64,000 nucleotides of DNA from contig CAYPXZ010000014.1 of the NCBI GenBank assembly GCA_964414785.1, positions 1-64,000 on the forward strand, in the 5' to 3' direction. The position numbers and the translations under genes were made by a program. Shown here in pieces: positions 1 through 6,485 of this stretch (positions within the stretch are counted from its first letter, which is position 1; each line of letters starts with the position of its first letter). The notes beneath the pieces are model-generated. The model saw only the letters and a list, made by a program, of their open reading frames with translations, was not told the DNA's origin and searched no databases. This DNA comes from Palsa-1447 sp964414785. Its GTDB lineage: Bacteria > Verrucomicrobiota > Verrucomicrobiia > Opitutales > Opitutaceae.

Positions 1-24
1 AAAGCAGATGAGCTCGAGTTGTAA
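1..24 (+). CDS. C-terminal tail of a preceding cassette gene (partial)
   Basis: The first 24 bases read in frame 1 as seven codons (ending Asp-Glu-Leu-Glu-Leu) followed by TAA, 12 bp before the inverse core of the first attC site. A stop just ahead of an attC site is the usual cassette layout, so this is probably the end of a gene whose body lies left of the window. Eight codons cannot identify it, and the frame could be coincidental. Confidence 0.25.
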   Translation, partial: KADELEL

Positions 25-36
25 GCCAATCGACCG

Positions 37-132
37 ATCTAACCAATCGTCGGAACCGACTCTTTCGTCAGGAACGTCTCCTGCGGGGCAGGAGCCGCGC
101 CTTCCTTAGAGCGGTTCGCCTCAACGTTAGGC
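37..132 (+). repeat. attC recombination site 1
   Basis: The inverse core ATCTAAC (37-43) and core GTTAGGC (126-132) enclose 96 bp. The outer arms (CAATCGTCGG and CCTCAACG) are imperfectly complementary, as expected for L''/L'. The centre holds a perfect hairpin, CTCCTGC-GGG-GCAGGAG. Attached by the array's regularity to the cassette left of the window. Its GTTAGGC opens the first complete cassette. Confidence 0.8.
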
Positions 133-188
133 GAGGTATGAGTTCCGTTTCTCTTGACCTCAGTTGAAGTATCACTTAAGTAGCACCT

Positions 189-446
189 ATGAAGACGGAA
201 CTCGTTACGACCCTAAAGAGGCGGGCTACGGAGATTATCGCAGACTTACAGAGCGACGGAGACCCCATCCTTATCACCCAACATGGGAAGCCGGCAGCAT
301 ACCTAGTAGATGTTGCGTCCTACAATGAACTCAATCGACGCCTCTCGGTTGTGGAGGGTATCGCGCTGGGAGAGCAGGCCGTCCGTGAAGGGCGGGTTCA
401 CACTCAAGTGGAAGCGAAGCGGCGACTCTCGAAATGGCTGAAGTAG
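189..446 (+). CDS. Type II antitoxin, Phd/YefM-like
   Basis: 85-aa protein, the first gene of a cassette. The N-terminal two thirds match the Phd/YefM fold: a start with T-LK-R-A, then PILITQHGKPAAYLVD, the usual strand-turn-helix of this family. The charged C-terminal tail is where such antitoxins wrap the toxin. It should neutralise the downstream RelE/ParE-type toxin and repress its own promoter as a dimer. The genes overlap by 13 bp, so translation is probably coupled. A perfect ACTTAAGT palindrome (174-181) just upstream of the ATG is a possible operator. No strong Shine-Dalgarno is visible. Confidence 0.85.
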   Translation: MKTELVTTLKRRATEIIADLQSDGDPILITQHGKPAAYLVDVASYNELNRRLSVVEGIALGEQAVREGRVHTQVEAKRRLSKWLK

Positions 447-742
447 TATGGTCGACGCCTGCGTTGTTGCAGCTTGAGGCGATCATCGAGTTTATTGCCC
501 TCGATAAGCCGGAGGCCGCCAAGGCTGTGGCCTTGCGCATTATCGATACGACGGACCATTTAGAGCGATTCCTACACTTAGGACGGCCTATAAAGGAATT
601 TCCACGTAAGAAGTATCGACAGGTCTGGATTAAACCATGTTGGCTATATTATCGTATCGATGGCGCCGACGTATACATTCTCCAAGTACGTAGAGGTGAA
701 AAGCCGCTGCGCATCGATGATCTGATTGCTGACGACAAATGA
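434..742 (+). CDS. Type II toxin, RelE/ParE superfamily
   Basis: 102-aa protein overlapping the antitoxin by 13 bp. It has the RelE/ParE layout: an N-terminal strand (VVWSTPALLQLEAI), two helices, a GRPIKEF segment, then the C-terminal sheet with RQVWIKPCWLYYRI and YILQVRRGEKPL. Conserved Arg and Tyr positions in the last strands fit ParE/RelE toxins, which target gyrase or ribosome-bound mRNA. Sequence alone does not say which target. It ends 4 bp before attC site 2, so the pair forms one mobile cassette. Addiction by such pairs is known to stabilise cassette arrays. Confidence 0.85.
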   Translation: MAEVVWSTPALLQLEAIIEFIALDKPEAAKAVALRIIDTTDHLERFLHLGRPIKEFPRKKYRQVWIKPCWLYYRIDGADVYILQVRRGEKPLRIDDLIADDK

Positions 743-746
743 TTTC

Positions 747-842
747 GCCGAACCAATCGTCGCAATCGACGCCTGCCTCCGTCACGTCCCCTTCGGAGCA
801 GGGTCCGCGCCGTCATGGAAGCGGCTGACCTCAACGTTATGC
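747..842 (+). repeat. attC recombination site 2
   Basis: Inverse core GCCGAAC (747-753) and core GTTATGC (836-842), 96 bp. It shares the CCAATCGTCG left arm and CCTCAACG right arm with site 1, with a degenerated central hairpin (CCTTCGGAGCAGGG region). The inverse core pairs with the GTTAGGC that opens the same cassette (126-132) with one mismatch. Confidence 0.78.
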
Positions 843-853
843 TGCATGAGGCA

Positions 854-879
854 TTGACAAACGTACGTGAAAGCGTACG
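854..879 (+). promoter_or_regulatory. Candidate promoter and YefM-type operator inside a cassette
   Basis: A -35-like TTGACA (854-859) is followed by two CGTACG palindromes at 862-867 and 874-879, whose centres are 12 bp apart. The antitoxin ATG is at 888. In E. coli the yefM-yoeB operator consists of two palindromes with TGTACA cores 12 bp centre to centre, so the spacing matches the family of the downstream genes. The -10 is weak (TACGGT, 876-881) and would overlap the second palindrome. Binding is inferred. Confidence 0.55.
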
Positions 880-887
880 GTAGCGGT

Positions 888-1130
888 ATGACGTCAATTC
901 CCGTCACGCAGGCACGTTCGAAGCTTTACCAGCTTGTCGACGATGCATCCTCCACACACGTGCCGGTCCAGATTACTGGCAAACGCAACAACGCAGTTCT
1001 CGTGTCGGAAGAGGATTGGCGAAGCATTCAGGAAACACTCTATCTCGTATCTATCCCAGGGATGCGGGACTCGATACGTAAGGGATTGAAGGAGCCGCTG
1101 AGCAAGTCCTCAAAGACCCTTAACTGGTGA
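888..1130 (+). CDS. yefM: Antitoxin YefM-like (Phd/YefM family)
   Basis: The ATG at 888 gives an 80-aa protein beginning MTSIPVTQARSKLYQLVDD, the standard YefM N-terminus. An upstream in-frame GTG (867) would lie inside the operator and is less likely. PVQITGKRNNAVLVSEEDW is the conserved Phd/YefM core, and the C-terminal tail is basic and probably disordered without toxin. Its stop overlaps the toxin GTG (GTGA). Expected roles are neutralising the YoeB-type partner and autorepression through the paired CGTACG sites upstream. Family assignment is firm. Confidence 0.88.
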   Translation: MTSIPVTQARSKLYQLVDDASSTHVPVQITGKRNNAVLVSEEDWRSIQETLYLVSIPGMRDSIRKGLKEPLSKSSKTLNW

Positions 1131-1402
1131 GTTGGGAGCTCTACTTTACGAAGCAGGCGCAGAAAGACGCCAAGAAAGTTGCTTCGACCAATCTTCGGCC
1201 TCAAGTCGAGAGGCTGCTCGAGATATTGAAAATGGATCCGTTTCAGAACCCGCCGCCGTTTGAGAAGTTGGTCGGTGATCTGGACGGTGCATTTTCTCGG
1301 CGAATAAACATACAACACCGTCTCGTTTACCAAGTTCTAAAGGATCAGCGCGCCCTCAAAATCATTCGGATGAGGACGCATTATGAATATAAAGCAGCTT
1401 AA
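1127..1402 (+). CDS. yoeB: Toxin YoeB-like (Txe/YoeB family mRNA interferase)
   Basis: 91-aa protein starting at GTG 1127, overlapping the antitoxin stop by 4 bp. SRRINIQHRLVYQV and the C-terminal HYEY are the Txe/YoeB signatures. In E. coli YoeB the corresponding Glu, Arg, His and C-terminal Tyr residues cut ribosome-bound mRNA. Here Arg, His and Tyr are visible at the expected places. The TAA stop (1400-1402) lies within the inverse core of attC site 3, an unusually tight junction. Expressed with YefM as one addiction cassette. Confidence 0.9.
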   Translation: MSWELYFTKQAQKDAKKVASTNLRPQVERLLEILKMDPFQNPPPFEKLVGDLDGAFSRRINIQHRLVYQVLKDQRALKIIRMRTHYEYKAA

Positions 1403-1431
1403 CCAAACGTCGGTTCACCTCAACGTTAGGA
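1397..1431 (+). repeat. attC recombination site 3, miniature
   Basis: Inverse core GCTTAAC (1397-1403) and core GTTAGGA (1425-1431) are separated by only 21 bp, giving a 35-bp site with the arms CGTCGG and CCTCAACG retained. The other sites are 94-98 bp and carry a central hairpin that is missing here. It looks like an internal deletion of a normal attC and may be poorly recombinogenic. Confidence 0.6.
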
Positions 1432-1444
1432 CGGTTGACGACGA

Positions 1445-1723
1445 ATGACCCCAAACGAAGACGAGCCATTGGAGCAAGGTGACCTTGTGCGCTTCCTCCC
1501 GGAGGGAGCTATCGCGGCGATTGCTGTCATTTTCGCGCCCGTCTGGGCGATCATGTTGGGCATCAAAGGTCATATTGTAATTGGAATCGTCTGGTGGATT
1601 GGTGCATGGTCTCTCGGCTACGTTGCATATTGGAGCTATAAGAAGGGTGACCGGGGGGGGATTTTTATCGCGATAGGTGGAACGGCCGTTCTTGTTTTGC
1701 TAATCAACAAGTGGACACATTGA
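1445..1723 (+). CDS. Small membrane protein, cassette-borne
   Basis: 92 aa with no recognised family. After an acidic N-terminus (NEDEPLEQGD) there are three hydrophobic segments at about residues 22-40, 42-62 and 72-88, separated by short charged loops (YKKGDRGG). That fits a three-pass inner-membrane protein. It is the only gene of its cassette, whose bounding cores (GTTAGGA at 1425 and TCCTAAC at 1734) are perfectly complementary, so it probably entered as an intact unit. Function unknown. Confidence 0.65.
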   Translation: MTPNEDEPLEQGDLVRFLPEGAIAAIAVIFAPVWAIMLGIKGHIVIGIVWWIGAWSLGYVAYWSYKKGDRGGIFIAIGGTAVLVLLINKWTH

Positions 1724-1733
1724 TAAGCAACCG

Positions 1734-1831
1734 TCCTAACCATCTATCGGATCAGACGTCTCCACCTGTCGCGCCTCCTGCTGGTGCAGGAGTCGCGCCA
1801 TCCGTCGTCACGGATCACTAGGACGTTCGGT
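1734..1831 (+). repeat. attC recombination site 4
   Basis: Inverse core TCCTAAC (1734-1740) and core GTTCGGT (1825-1831), 98 bp. Arms around TATCGGATC and GATCACTAGGACG pair imperfectly. The central hairpin is CCTCCTGC-TGGT-GCAGGAG. With site 5 it forms a second sequence subfamily distinct from sites 1, 2 and 6. The inverse core is the exact complement of the core that opens its cassette. Confidence 0.78.
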
Positions 1832-1833
1832 CT

Positions 1834-2592
1834 ATGGATTTTCGCGTCGTAGAATGTGACTTCGAGCGGATTCGTGTCTTGCGCTCGGAGCACCTCAAAG
1901 AAATGCACTGCCAAGTTGTGCGTGATGCGCTGCATAGGCGTCCAGGATGGGCCCAGTGGTATGTGAGTGAGGTGAATGGAGCTCCGGTTGGGTACATCGC
2001 GGTTGCCATGGGAGGCGCGTGGTCCGGAGCTCGGACTGTTTTCGAGTATTACCTAAGGCCAGAGCTGCGGCGATCCGTGCACGAAGTCTTCATCGCGCTT
2101 ATCGAGAGTGCATCGGTGAGAGACATCGTGCTTCAGACCAACGACCGACTTTTGACGGCGGTGGCCTCAAGCGGCATTGCGGAGTTGCGGGAGGTGTCGA
2201 TCTTGTTTTCCGATGGAGGTGCTACACGATTGACTGCGCCGCAGCTGAAGCTCGGACTTACGAACGATTTTCCAGAAAGCAGCCTGTTTAAGCACAAAGT
2301 CGAGCCAGTCGGAGAATATGCCCTTTTGGACGACCGAACTGTGATTGCGACTGGTGGCATACTCACCCACTACAATCGCCCGTATGGCGATATTCACATG
2401 GAAGTTCGAGAGGACCGAAGGAGATGTGGTTATGGCAGCTTTTTTGTGCAGGAGCTGAAACGGATCGCATTCGAGCGAGGTCACGAACCTTGCGCGAGGT
2501 GTGACGTAGGAAACATTGCGTCATTGCGTGCGCTGACGAAGGCCGGCATGCAGGAGTGCGGTCGCATCCTTGAAGGGAAGCTCTCTCGATGA
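1834..2592 (+). CDS. GNAT-family N-acetyltransferase
   Basis: 252-aa protein beginning 3 bp after attC core 4. The C-terminal third has the GNAT signature: an acetyl-CoA-binding stretch around EVREDRRRCGYGSFFV (the R/Q-x-x-G-x-G/A loop) and, near residues 228-240, GNIASLRALTKAGM, the usual N-x-A-S-L-x-x-x-x-K-x-G-M motif. The N-terminal half (VNGAPVGYIAVA) may be a second, degenerate GNAT fold. GNAT genes are frequent cassette cargo. Substrate unknown. Ends 14 bp before attC site 5. Confidence 0.8.
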   Translation: MDFRVVECDFERIRVLRSEHLKEMHCQVVRDALHRRPGWAQWYVSEVNGAPVGYIAVAMGGAWSGARTVFEYYLRPELRRSVHEVFIALIESASVRDIVLQTNDRLLTAVASSGIAELREVSILFSDGGATRLTAPQLKLGLTNDFPESSLFKHKVEPVGEYALLDDRTVIATGGILTHYNRPYGDIHMEVREDRRRCGYGSFFVQELKRIAFERGHEPCARCDVGNIASLRALTKAGMQECGRILEGKLSR

Positions 2593-2606
2593 ACTCAAAC
2601 CGACCG

Positions 2607-2700
2607 AGCCAACTACAGGATCCGAGACCTCCACATGTCACGCCTCCTGCGAGAGCAGGAGTCGCGCCATCCGTCGCCGCGGATTACTAGGACGTTTTGC
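2607..2700 (+). repeat. attC recombination site 5
   Basis: Putative inverse core AGCCAAC (2607-2613) and core GTTTTGC (2694-2700), 94 bp. The central CCTCCTGC-GAGA-GCAGGAG hairpin and the flanking GTCGCGCCATCCGTCG are near-identical to site 4. The inverse core deviates from the consensus and pairs only partly with its cassette's opening core, so the left boundary is approximate. Confidence 0.7.
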
Positions 2701-2704
2701 GAAT

Positions 2705-3031
2705 ATGAAAAACCCCTGGAAATTTAAGCCCCTTATTATCTGCGCCACTCCCATAGTCGGGGGAATGATCCAGATCATCATTCTTGGATTCTCAAGCGAA
2801 AGGGCCGACTCCGTTCATCGGAACACGATCAATAACGTAGTTACACTTCTAGTGCTCTTCGTGCCTCTCGTTTCACTACCTGCTTTGTCGGCCGCTTTGG
2901 GCGGCTTGAAAACCAAAGCGATTCGCGGTTGGTGCGTCGCAGGGGTCGTTTTGAATGCGGTATATCTTCTTTTCCTTTGGGTTCCGATTGTCTCGTTGGT
3001 CACATATTTTATTCACAGCGTTGGAAAATAG
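2705..3031 (+). CDS. Small membrane protein, cassette-borne
   Basis: 108 aa from ATG 2705, placed 4 bp after attC core 5. An upstream in-frame ATG at 2570 would run through the attC and is rejected. Three hydrophobic segments are visible, about residues 10-30, 45-68 and 75-102 (VVTLLVLFVPLVSLPALSA and GVVLNAVYLLFLWVPIVSL). They are separated by a basic loop that should face the cytoplasm. No family recognised. Last gene of the array. Confidence 0.65.
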   Translation: MKNPWKFKPLIICATPIVGGMIQIIILGFSSERADSVHRNTINNVVTLLVLFVPLVSLPALSAALGGLKTKAIRGWCVAGVVLNAVYLLFLWVPIVSLVTYFIHSVGK

Positions 3032-3037
3032 AATGAC

Positions 3038-3106
3038 GCCGAACCAATCGTCGGATCCGACCCTCGCGTCAGGCTCGGTTCCTGCGGGGCAGGAGCCGCA
3101 GCATCG
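3038..3106 (+). repeat. attC recombination site 6, truncated
   Basis: Starts as a subfamily-1 site with inverse core GCCGAAC (3038-3044), CCAATCGTCGG, and the hairpin TCCTGC-GGG-GCAGGA (3080-3094) followed by GCCGC. It has no right arm (CCTCAACG) and no GTTRRRY core: the sequence runs into unrelated DNA ahead of the cupin gene. The right limit given is approximate. It appears to mark the degraded end of the array. Confidence 0.7.
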
Positions 3107-3133
3107 CTTGTGCGGATAATCCAGGCATCAAAC

Positions 3134-3586
3134 ATGAAGCCAATTGAAGGATTCTTCGTTATCAAACCCGAGGATCTCTCGTGGAAGCCGGCAAGCCCAA
3201 TGAGGATTCCGAACGCGGATTTCCTTGAGCGCACGAAGAGCGAGATCCTGGGTGCCAGGCTGTGGCGCTTTCCGCCGAAGAGTGCGAACACCCTGCACAA
3301 GCATGTCAGGGCTGAGGAGTTCTATTTTGTCCTTGAGGGGGTGGGCCGGATTCGCGTCGGCGACGAGACGCTCACGGTGCCCGTGCATGGCGGCGTGCTC
3401 GTCGGCCCGCAGATGATGCGGCAGGTCTTCAACGACACGGATGCCGACGCCCTCTGGCTCATCGTGGGTGCTCCGGAGAAGGAGTTTGGACCGGGTGAGA
3501 AGTTCGACCTCAAGCTATTCTGGCCGGTCGACCCGAAGCAGTTGCCCAAGGAATTGGAGGGCGTTGACTGGCCGCCCAAGGGTTGA
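3134..3586 (+). CDS. Single-domain cupin protein
   Basis: 150 aa from ATG 3134. Cupin motif 1 is visible as HKHVRAEEFYFVLEGVGRIRVG (His, His, Glu metal ligands), followed by the GD-T-V-P-G strand and motif 2 around residues 92-110 (GGVLVGPQMMRQVFN), where the usual final His is replaced by Gln. It may therefore bind metal incompletely or bind a ligand without catalysis. First gene right of the integron array and the first of three cupins within 2.3 kb. Substrate unknown. Confidence 0.8.
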   Translation: MKPIEGFFVIKPEDLSWKPASPMRIPNADFLERTKSEILGARLWRFPPKSANTLHKHVRAEEFYFVLEGVGRIRVGDETLTVPVHGGVLVGPQMMRQVFNDTDADALWLIVGAPEKEFGPGEKFDLKLFWPVDPKQLPKELEGVDWPPKG

Positions 3587-3619
3587 CCCTTGCAGAAGCC
3601 TGGAGAGTCTCTGGATCGA

Positions 3620-4097
3620 ATGGCATCCGGCACGACATGCCTTCGGAGCCGATCTTCCCGCGGGGAGGGCCCCGCGGGGATTGTTGCTCCAACCGTTGGG
3701 TATTCCGGCACGCCCCTCTGGAAGAAGCTGGGCTACAAGGATGGGACCGTTGCGTGGGCCGATGCACCGGGAAACTACGAGTCGCTCCTGCTCCCTTCCT
3801 GCCGACGTGGGCGTCATCTGGATCCGGAGGCCCGTCCGGAACATGGCGTTCATCCATATCTTCTCGACCGCCGAGGCCAGGCTTGGGACAAAGCTCCACT
3901 CGTTTCGCAGGGGGATGGCCGCCGACGGGGTCATCTGGGTGTCCTGGCCCAAGAAGGCGTCTGGGGTCCCGACCGACGTCACCGAGGACGTGGTGCGCAA
4001 GCTTGCCCTTCCGCTGGGGCTGGTTGACATCAAGGTATGCGCGGTCGACGACGTGTGGTCGGGTTTGAAGCTGATGATTCGGAAGGAGCTGCGGTGA
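3620..4097 (+). pseudogene. DUF3052-family gene, frameshifted
   Basis: The N-terminal part (GYSGTPLWKKLGYKDGT, from about 3700) reads in frame 2 and the C-terminal part (GVIWVSWPKKASGVPTD then GLVDIKVCAVDDVWSGLK) in frame 3, ending at 4097. Together they form one DUF3052 protein. The reading crosses over near 3795-3799 in CTCCCTTCCTGCC, where dropping one T joins the two halves. This is either a real one-base insertion or a sequencing or assembly error. The start is uncertain: ATG 3620 is assumed, and a TTG near 3683 is possible. Function of the family is unknown. Confidence 0.7.
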
Positions 4098-4197
4098 CGA
4101 TGCCAAAACAGGTGTCGTGTCTGCGGGCCGGCCAGGGAAGGCCTCTGGTGCTGCCGGGGATTCAAGGGCACCCCCGGATATCCCTATCAGGACACCT

Positions 4198-4764
4198 ATG
4201 AACCGAAGGGACTTCATTAAGCTCCCCATTGCGGCTACGGCCCTAGCCATGGTTGCGCGCGGCGAGTCCGGTGCCACGGGTGCGGCCCGCGGCGTGCGCG
4301 GCTTCAGGGTGGGGGCGAAGAAGGACCGTTACGACGAGGAACTGCTGATCATGGGGGGCCGGTTCGACCTCAAGGTCTCGGGCAGGGACACGGGCGGCGA
4401 CCTGTGCATTTTCGACACCTTCCGGGAGACGAAGGGCGGTCCTGCGCTCCACCGCCACCATTTCCAGGACGAGTGGTTCTACGTGATCCGCGGTGAATTT
4501 ATCGCCAGGGTGGGGGACGAGACCGTTGCCCTGCATCCGGGGGATTCCGCCTTTGCCCCGCGTCAGGTTCCCCATGCTTTCGCCAAGATTGACGACGGCG
4601 AGGGGCAGATGCTCGTCCTGTTCCAGCCGGCCGGCAGCATGGAGGATTTCTTTGTCCAGATGGCCAAGGTGGGCAGGGAGATCCCGGGGAACCAGGAGCG
4701 CATCCTGAAGAAGCTTTTTGAGGACCACGGGATGGAGGCCCTCGGACCGCCGCTTGCGTTCTAA
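4198..4764 (+). CDS. Tat-exported cupin protein
   Basis: 188 aa from ATG 4198. The N-terminus MNRRDFIKLPIAATALAMVA is a twin-arginine signal (RRDFIK plus hydrophobic stretch), so a folded, possibly metal-loaded protein is sent to the periplasm. The cupin core follows: motif 1 HRHHFQDEWFYVIRGEF (two His and Glu) and motif 2 HPGDSAFAPRQVPHAF (closing His). Metal binding is likely; the reaction is unknown. Follows the DUF3052 pseudogene by 100 bp. Confidence 0.8.
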   Translation: MNRRDFIKLPIAATALAMVARGESGATGAARGVRGFRVGAKKDRYDEELLIMGGRFDLKVSGRDTGGDLCIFDTFRETKGGPALHRHHFQDEWFYVIRGEFIARVGDETVALHPGDSAFAPRQVPHAFAKIDDGEGQMLVLFQPAGSMEDFFVQMAKVGREIPGNQERILKKLFEDHGMEALGPPLAF

Positions 4765-4877
4765 TCCATGGTGCCCGGACGCGTATGACGCGATGCGCGC
4801 TTGGAGAGTTGGGTGAGGAAGGACCATCAAAGGGGCACAATAGACGCCTTGGACGGGCGTTCCCGGGCCAATTCACC

Positions 4878-5357
4878 ATGAAGATCGTCAACAGCGCGGC
4901 GGTTAGCGCCGAACACCGGAAATCCCCCAAAGGCTCGTTCGAGATCATCCGCAGGCACGTATCGGTCGCCCTTGGCACGGCGCGCAACGTGGGCGCATGG
5001 GGCAACGGGCATCCCTTCGAGGTCGAGATCGCGCAGATACCGCCGGGCAAGAAGGGCTATCCCTATCATTCGCACGCGGCACAGACGGAATATTATGCCG
5101 TGTTGTCGGGCAGCGGCGTCGTGACCGATGGAACGGGCGGGCGGTCGCAGATCAAGGCCGGGGATCATTTCATCTTCCTGCCGGGAGAGGCGCACCAGAT
5201 TGCAAACGATTCGGCGGAAATGCTCGAATACCTGGTCATCGCCGACAATCACCGCGCCGATGTGACGACCTATCCGGCCACGGGAAAGCGGATGCTTATG
5301 CCCGAGGCGCGGTGCGTGAATCCGGCCCCGACCGAATACTACGACGGTGAGGAATGA
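4878..5357 (+). CDS. Cupin-domain protein
   Basis: 159 aa from ATG 4878, preceded by CACC rather than a Shine-Dalgarno. Cupin motif 1 is YPYHSHAAQTEYYAVLSGSG (His, His, Glu) and motif 2 GDHFIFLPGEAHQIANDS, including the closing His. No signal peptide, so cytoplasmic. Third cupin in this strip and different in sequence from the other two, so the cluster is not a recent tandem duplication. Substrate unknown. Confidence 0.8.
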   Translation: MKIVNSAAVSAEHRKSPKGSFEIIRRHVSVALGTARNVGAWGNGHPFEVEIAQIPPGKKGYPYHSHAAQTEYYAVLSGSGVVTDGTGGRSQIKAGDHFIFLPGEAHQIANDSAEMLEYLVIADNHRADVTTYPATGKRMLMPEARCVNPAPTEYYDGEE

Positions 5358-5554
5358 AGTCGTGGGACAGCGTCCGCCCGACCAGCGGATCCACCCGCTG
5401 CCCGGCTGCGCTACCCTTGGGGATGCGGGGGCCCACCCTTTCCGATTGCGAGGGGAATCTGTTGCGCATGGGCCAGTCCGCGTGAAGGGTGGACCCCCGG
5501 GGATCATTTCAAACCCCGGCGTGTCTCACTCTTCACCCCAAGCCCAGAGGACCC

Positions 5555-5872
5555 ATGAAGATGCTCATTGCAGCGATGGTCGGCTCGATATCCATGGCGG
5601 CTTGCGCGTACGACGCGCTGCCAGCATTTCCGGAGGCGCGGATCGAGGTGCCTTCATCCTCCCTTCTCGGCGACGCGCTCAAGAGGGCGCCCGCCTTTGT
5701 GAGCGACTTTGAGCGGGAAGCCGAGGCGGCGCGCGGGAGGGTGGTGATCGTCTCGCACATGCCCATCCTCTCGGCGGACGGATTCATCGACCCCAAGTTC
5801 GTCAAGGCGCCCGACTCCTCCATCGACTTCAAGTTGATCGTGAGGAATCCGGGGATGGAGCCGGTCAGGTGA
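5555..5872 (+). CDS. Small putative lipoprotein
   Basis: 105 aa from ATG 5555. The N-terminus MKMLIAAMVGSISMAAC contains a lipobox-like MAAC, suggesting a lipid-anchored periplasmic protein. The remainder (ALPAFPEARIEVPSSSLLGDALKRAPAF) has no recognised domain. The stop overlaps the GTG of the next gene by 4 bp, so the two are probably co-translated. The 200 bp upstream hold no recognisable gene. Confidence 0.6.
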   Translation: MKMLIAAMVGSISMAACAYDALPAFPEARIEVPSSSLLGDALKRAPAFVSDFEREAEAARGRVVIVSHMPILSADGFIDPKFVKAPDSSIDFKLIVRNPGMEPVR

Positions 5873-6351
5873 GGTTCATCAAGCGACTGCTCCCCGAGCG
5901 CGCCGACAATGCCTGCCCGGGAAACGGGCTTGCGCCGGGGTTCTTTGCCCTCGTCTTGGGCCTCAAGATCTACGTTGGCCTGGGTTCGCTCCTCAATGGC
6001 CGCGCCATGGCGCGGGCCGGCGATGGGATCGCCCTGGATGGATTCACGGCCGGCAGCTCCCAGGCGGTGGTATCGCTGTATGCGCTCTGGGGCCTTGAGC
6101 ACCTTGCGATCTGCGTCCTGGGCCTGGTGGTGCTTGTCCGGTATCGCGCGCTGTTACCCCTCATGTTTGCGCTGTTCCTCCTGGAGCACCTGGGACGGAA
6201 GCTGGTTCTTCATTTCACGCCCCTTGCGGCTCCGGGGATGGGCGGCGAGAGCGCGGGCCTGTCACCGACACCCTACGGCTTCCTTATCCTGATCGTCGTC
6301 GGACTCGTGCTGTCGCTCATGGGCCGGGGCGGTGGCGGGGAACGGAAATGA
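5869..6351 (+). CDS. Four-pass membrane protein of unknown function
   Basis: 160 aa starting at GTG 5869 in a GTGA overlap with the lipoprotein gene. Hydrophobic segments at about residues 24-42, 66-92, 95-115 and 133-152. The layout of four helices with a long loop after the first resembles small DoxX-like proteins, but no diagnostic motif was found. Probably works with the preceding lipoprotein, given the overlap. Confidence 0.65.
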   Translation: MRFIKRLLPERADNACPGNGLAPGFFALVLGLKIYVGLGSLLNGRAMARAGDGIALDGFTAGSSQAVVSLYALWGLEHLAICVLGLVVLVRYRALLPLMFALFLLEHLGRKLVLHFTPLAAPGMGGESAGLSPTPYGFLILIVVGLVLSLMGRGGGGERK

Positions 6352-6356
6352 CCCGC

Positions 6357-6405
6357 GGGAGGGTGGCGACCGGCGCCCTCCCAAAGGAGAGTCCCTAAAA
6401 GGGAC
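6357..6405. terminator. Two tandem hairpins, possible terminator or processing site
   Basis: GGGAGGG (6357-6363) pairs with CCCTCCC (6376-6382), with an inner GGCG/CGCC extension. Nine bases later GTCCC-TAAAA-GGGAC (6391-6405) forms a second perfect hairpin. Neither is followed by a T run on either strand, so a classical rho-independent terminator is not certain. Confidence 0.35.
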
Positions 6406-6485
6406 GGATAGAGGTTTTGGCCCTCTGGAGTGTCACACGGGAGGAAGGCGGTCCTCTCAAACCCGGCTCCCGTCTCTGCAATCGC

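Larger units (their letters stand above)
1..3106 (+). mobile_element. Integron gene-cassette array, distal part
   Basis: Five complete attC-like sites and one truncated site alternate with short same-strand genes, one gene or one toxin-antitoxin pair per cassette. Base composition is visibly AT-richer than the DNA after 3134. The sites run inverse core (RYYYAAC-like) to core (GTTRRRY-like) along the plus strand, with each gene ahead of its own attC. In known integrons this orientation puts attI and the integrase to the left, outside the window. The similar sequence of the sites suggests a sedentary chromosomal array. A cluster of attC sites lacking an integrase (CALIN) is the alternative and cannot be excluded here. 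Confidence 0.85.

Noticed and set aside
2570..2704. N-terminal extension of the membrane protein gene upstream of 2705
   Set aside because: It would translate straight through attC site 5 and overlap the GNAT gene; composition is not protein-like.
1..3106. Integron integrase or attI site
   Set aside because: None present in the window; orientation places it to the left if it exists.
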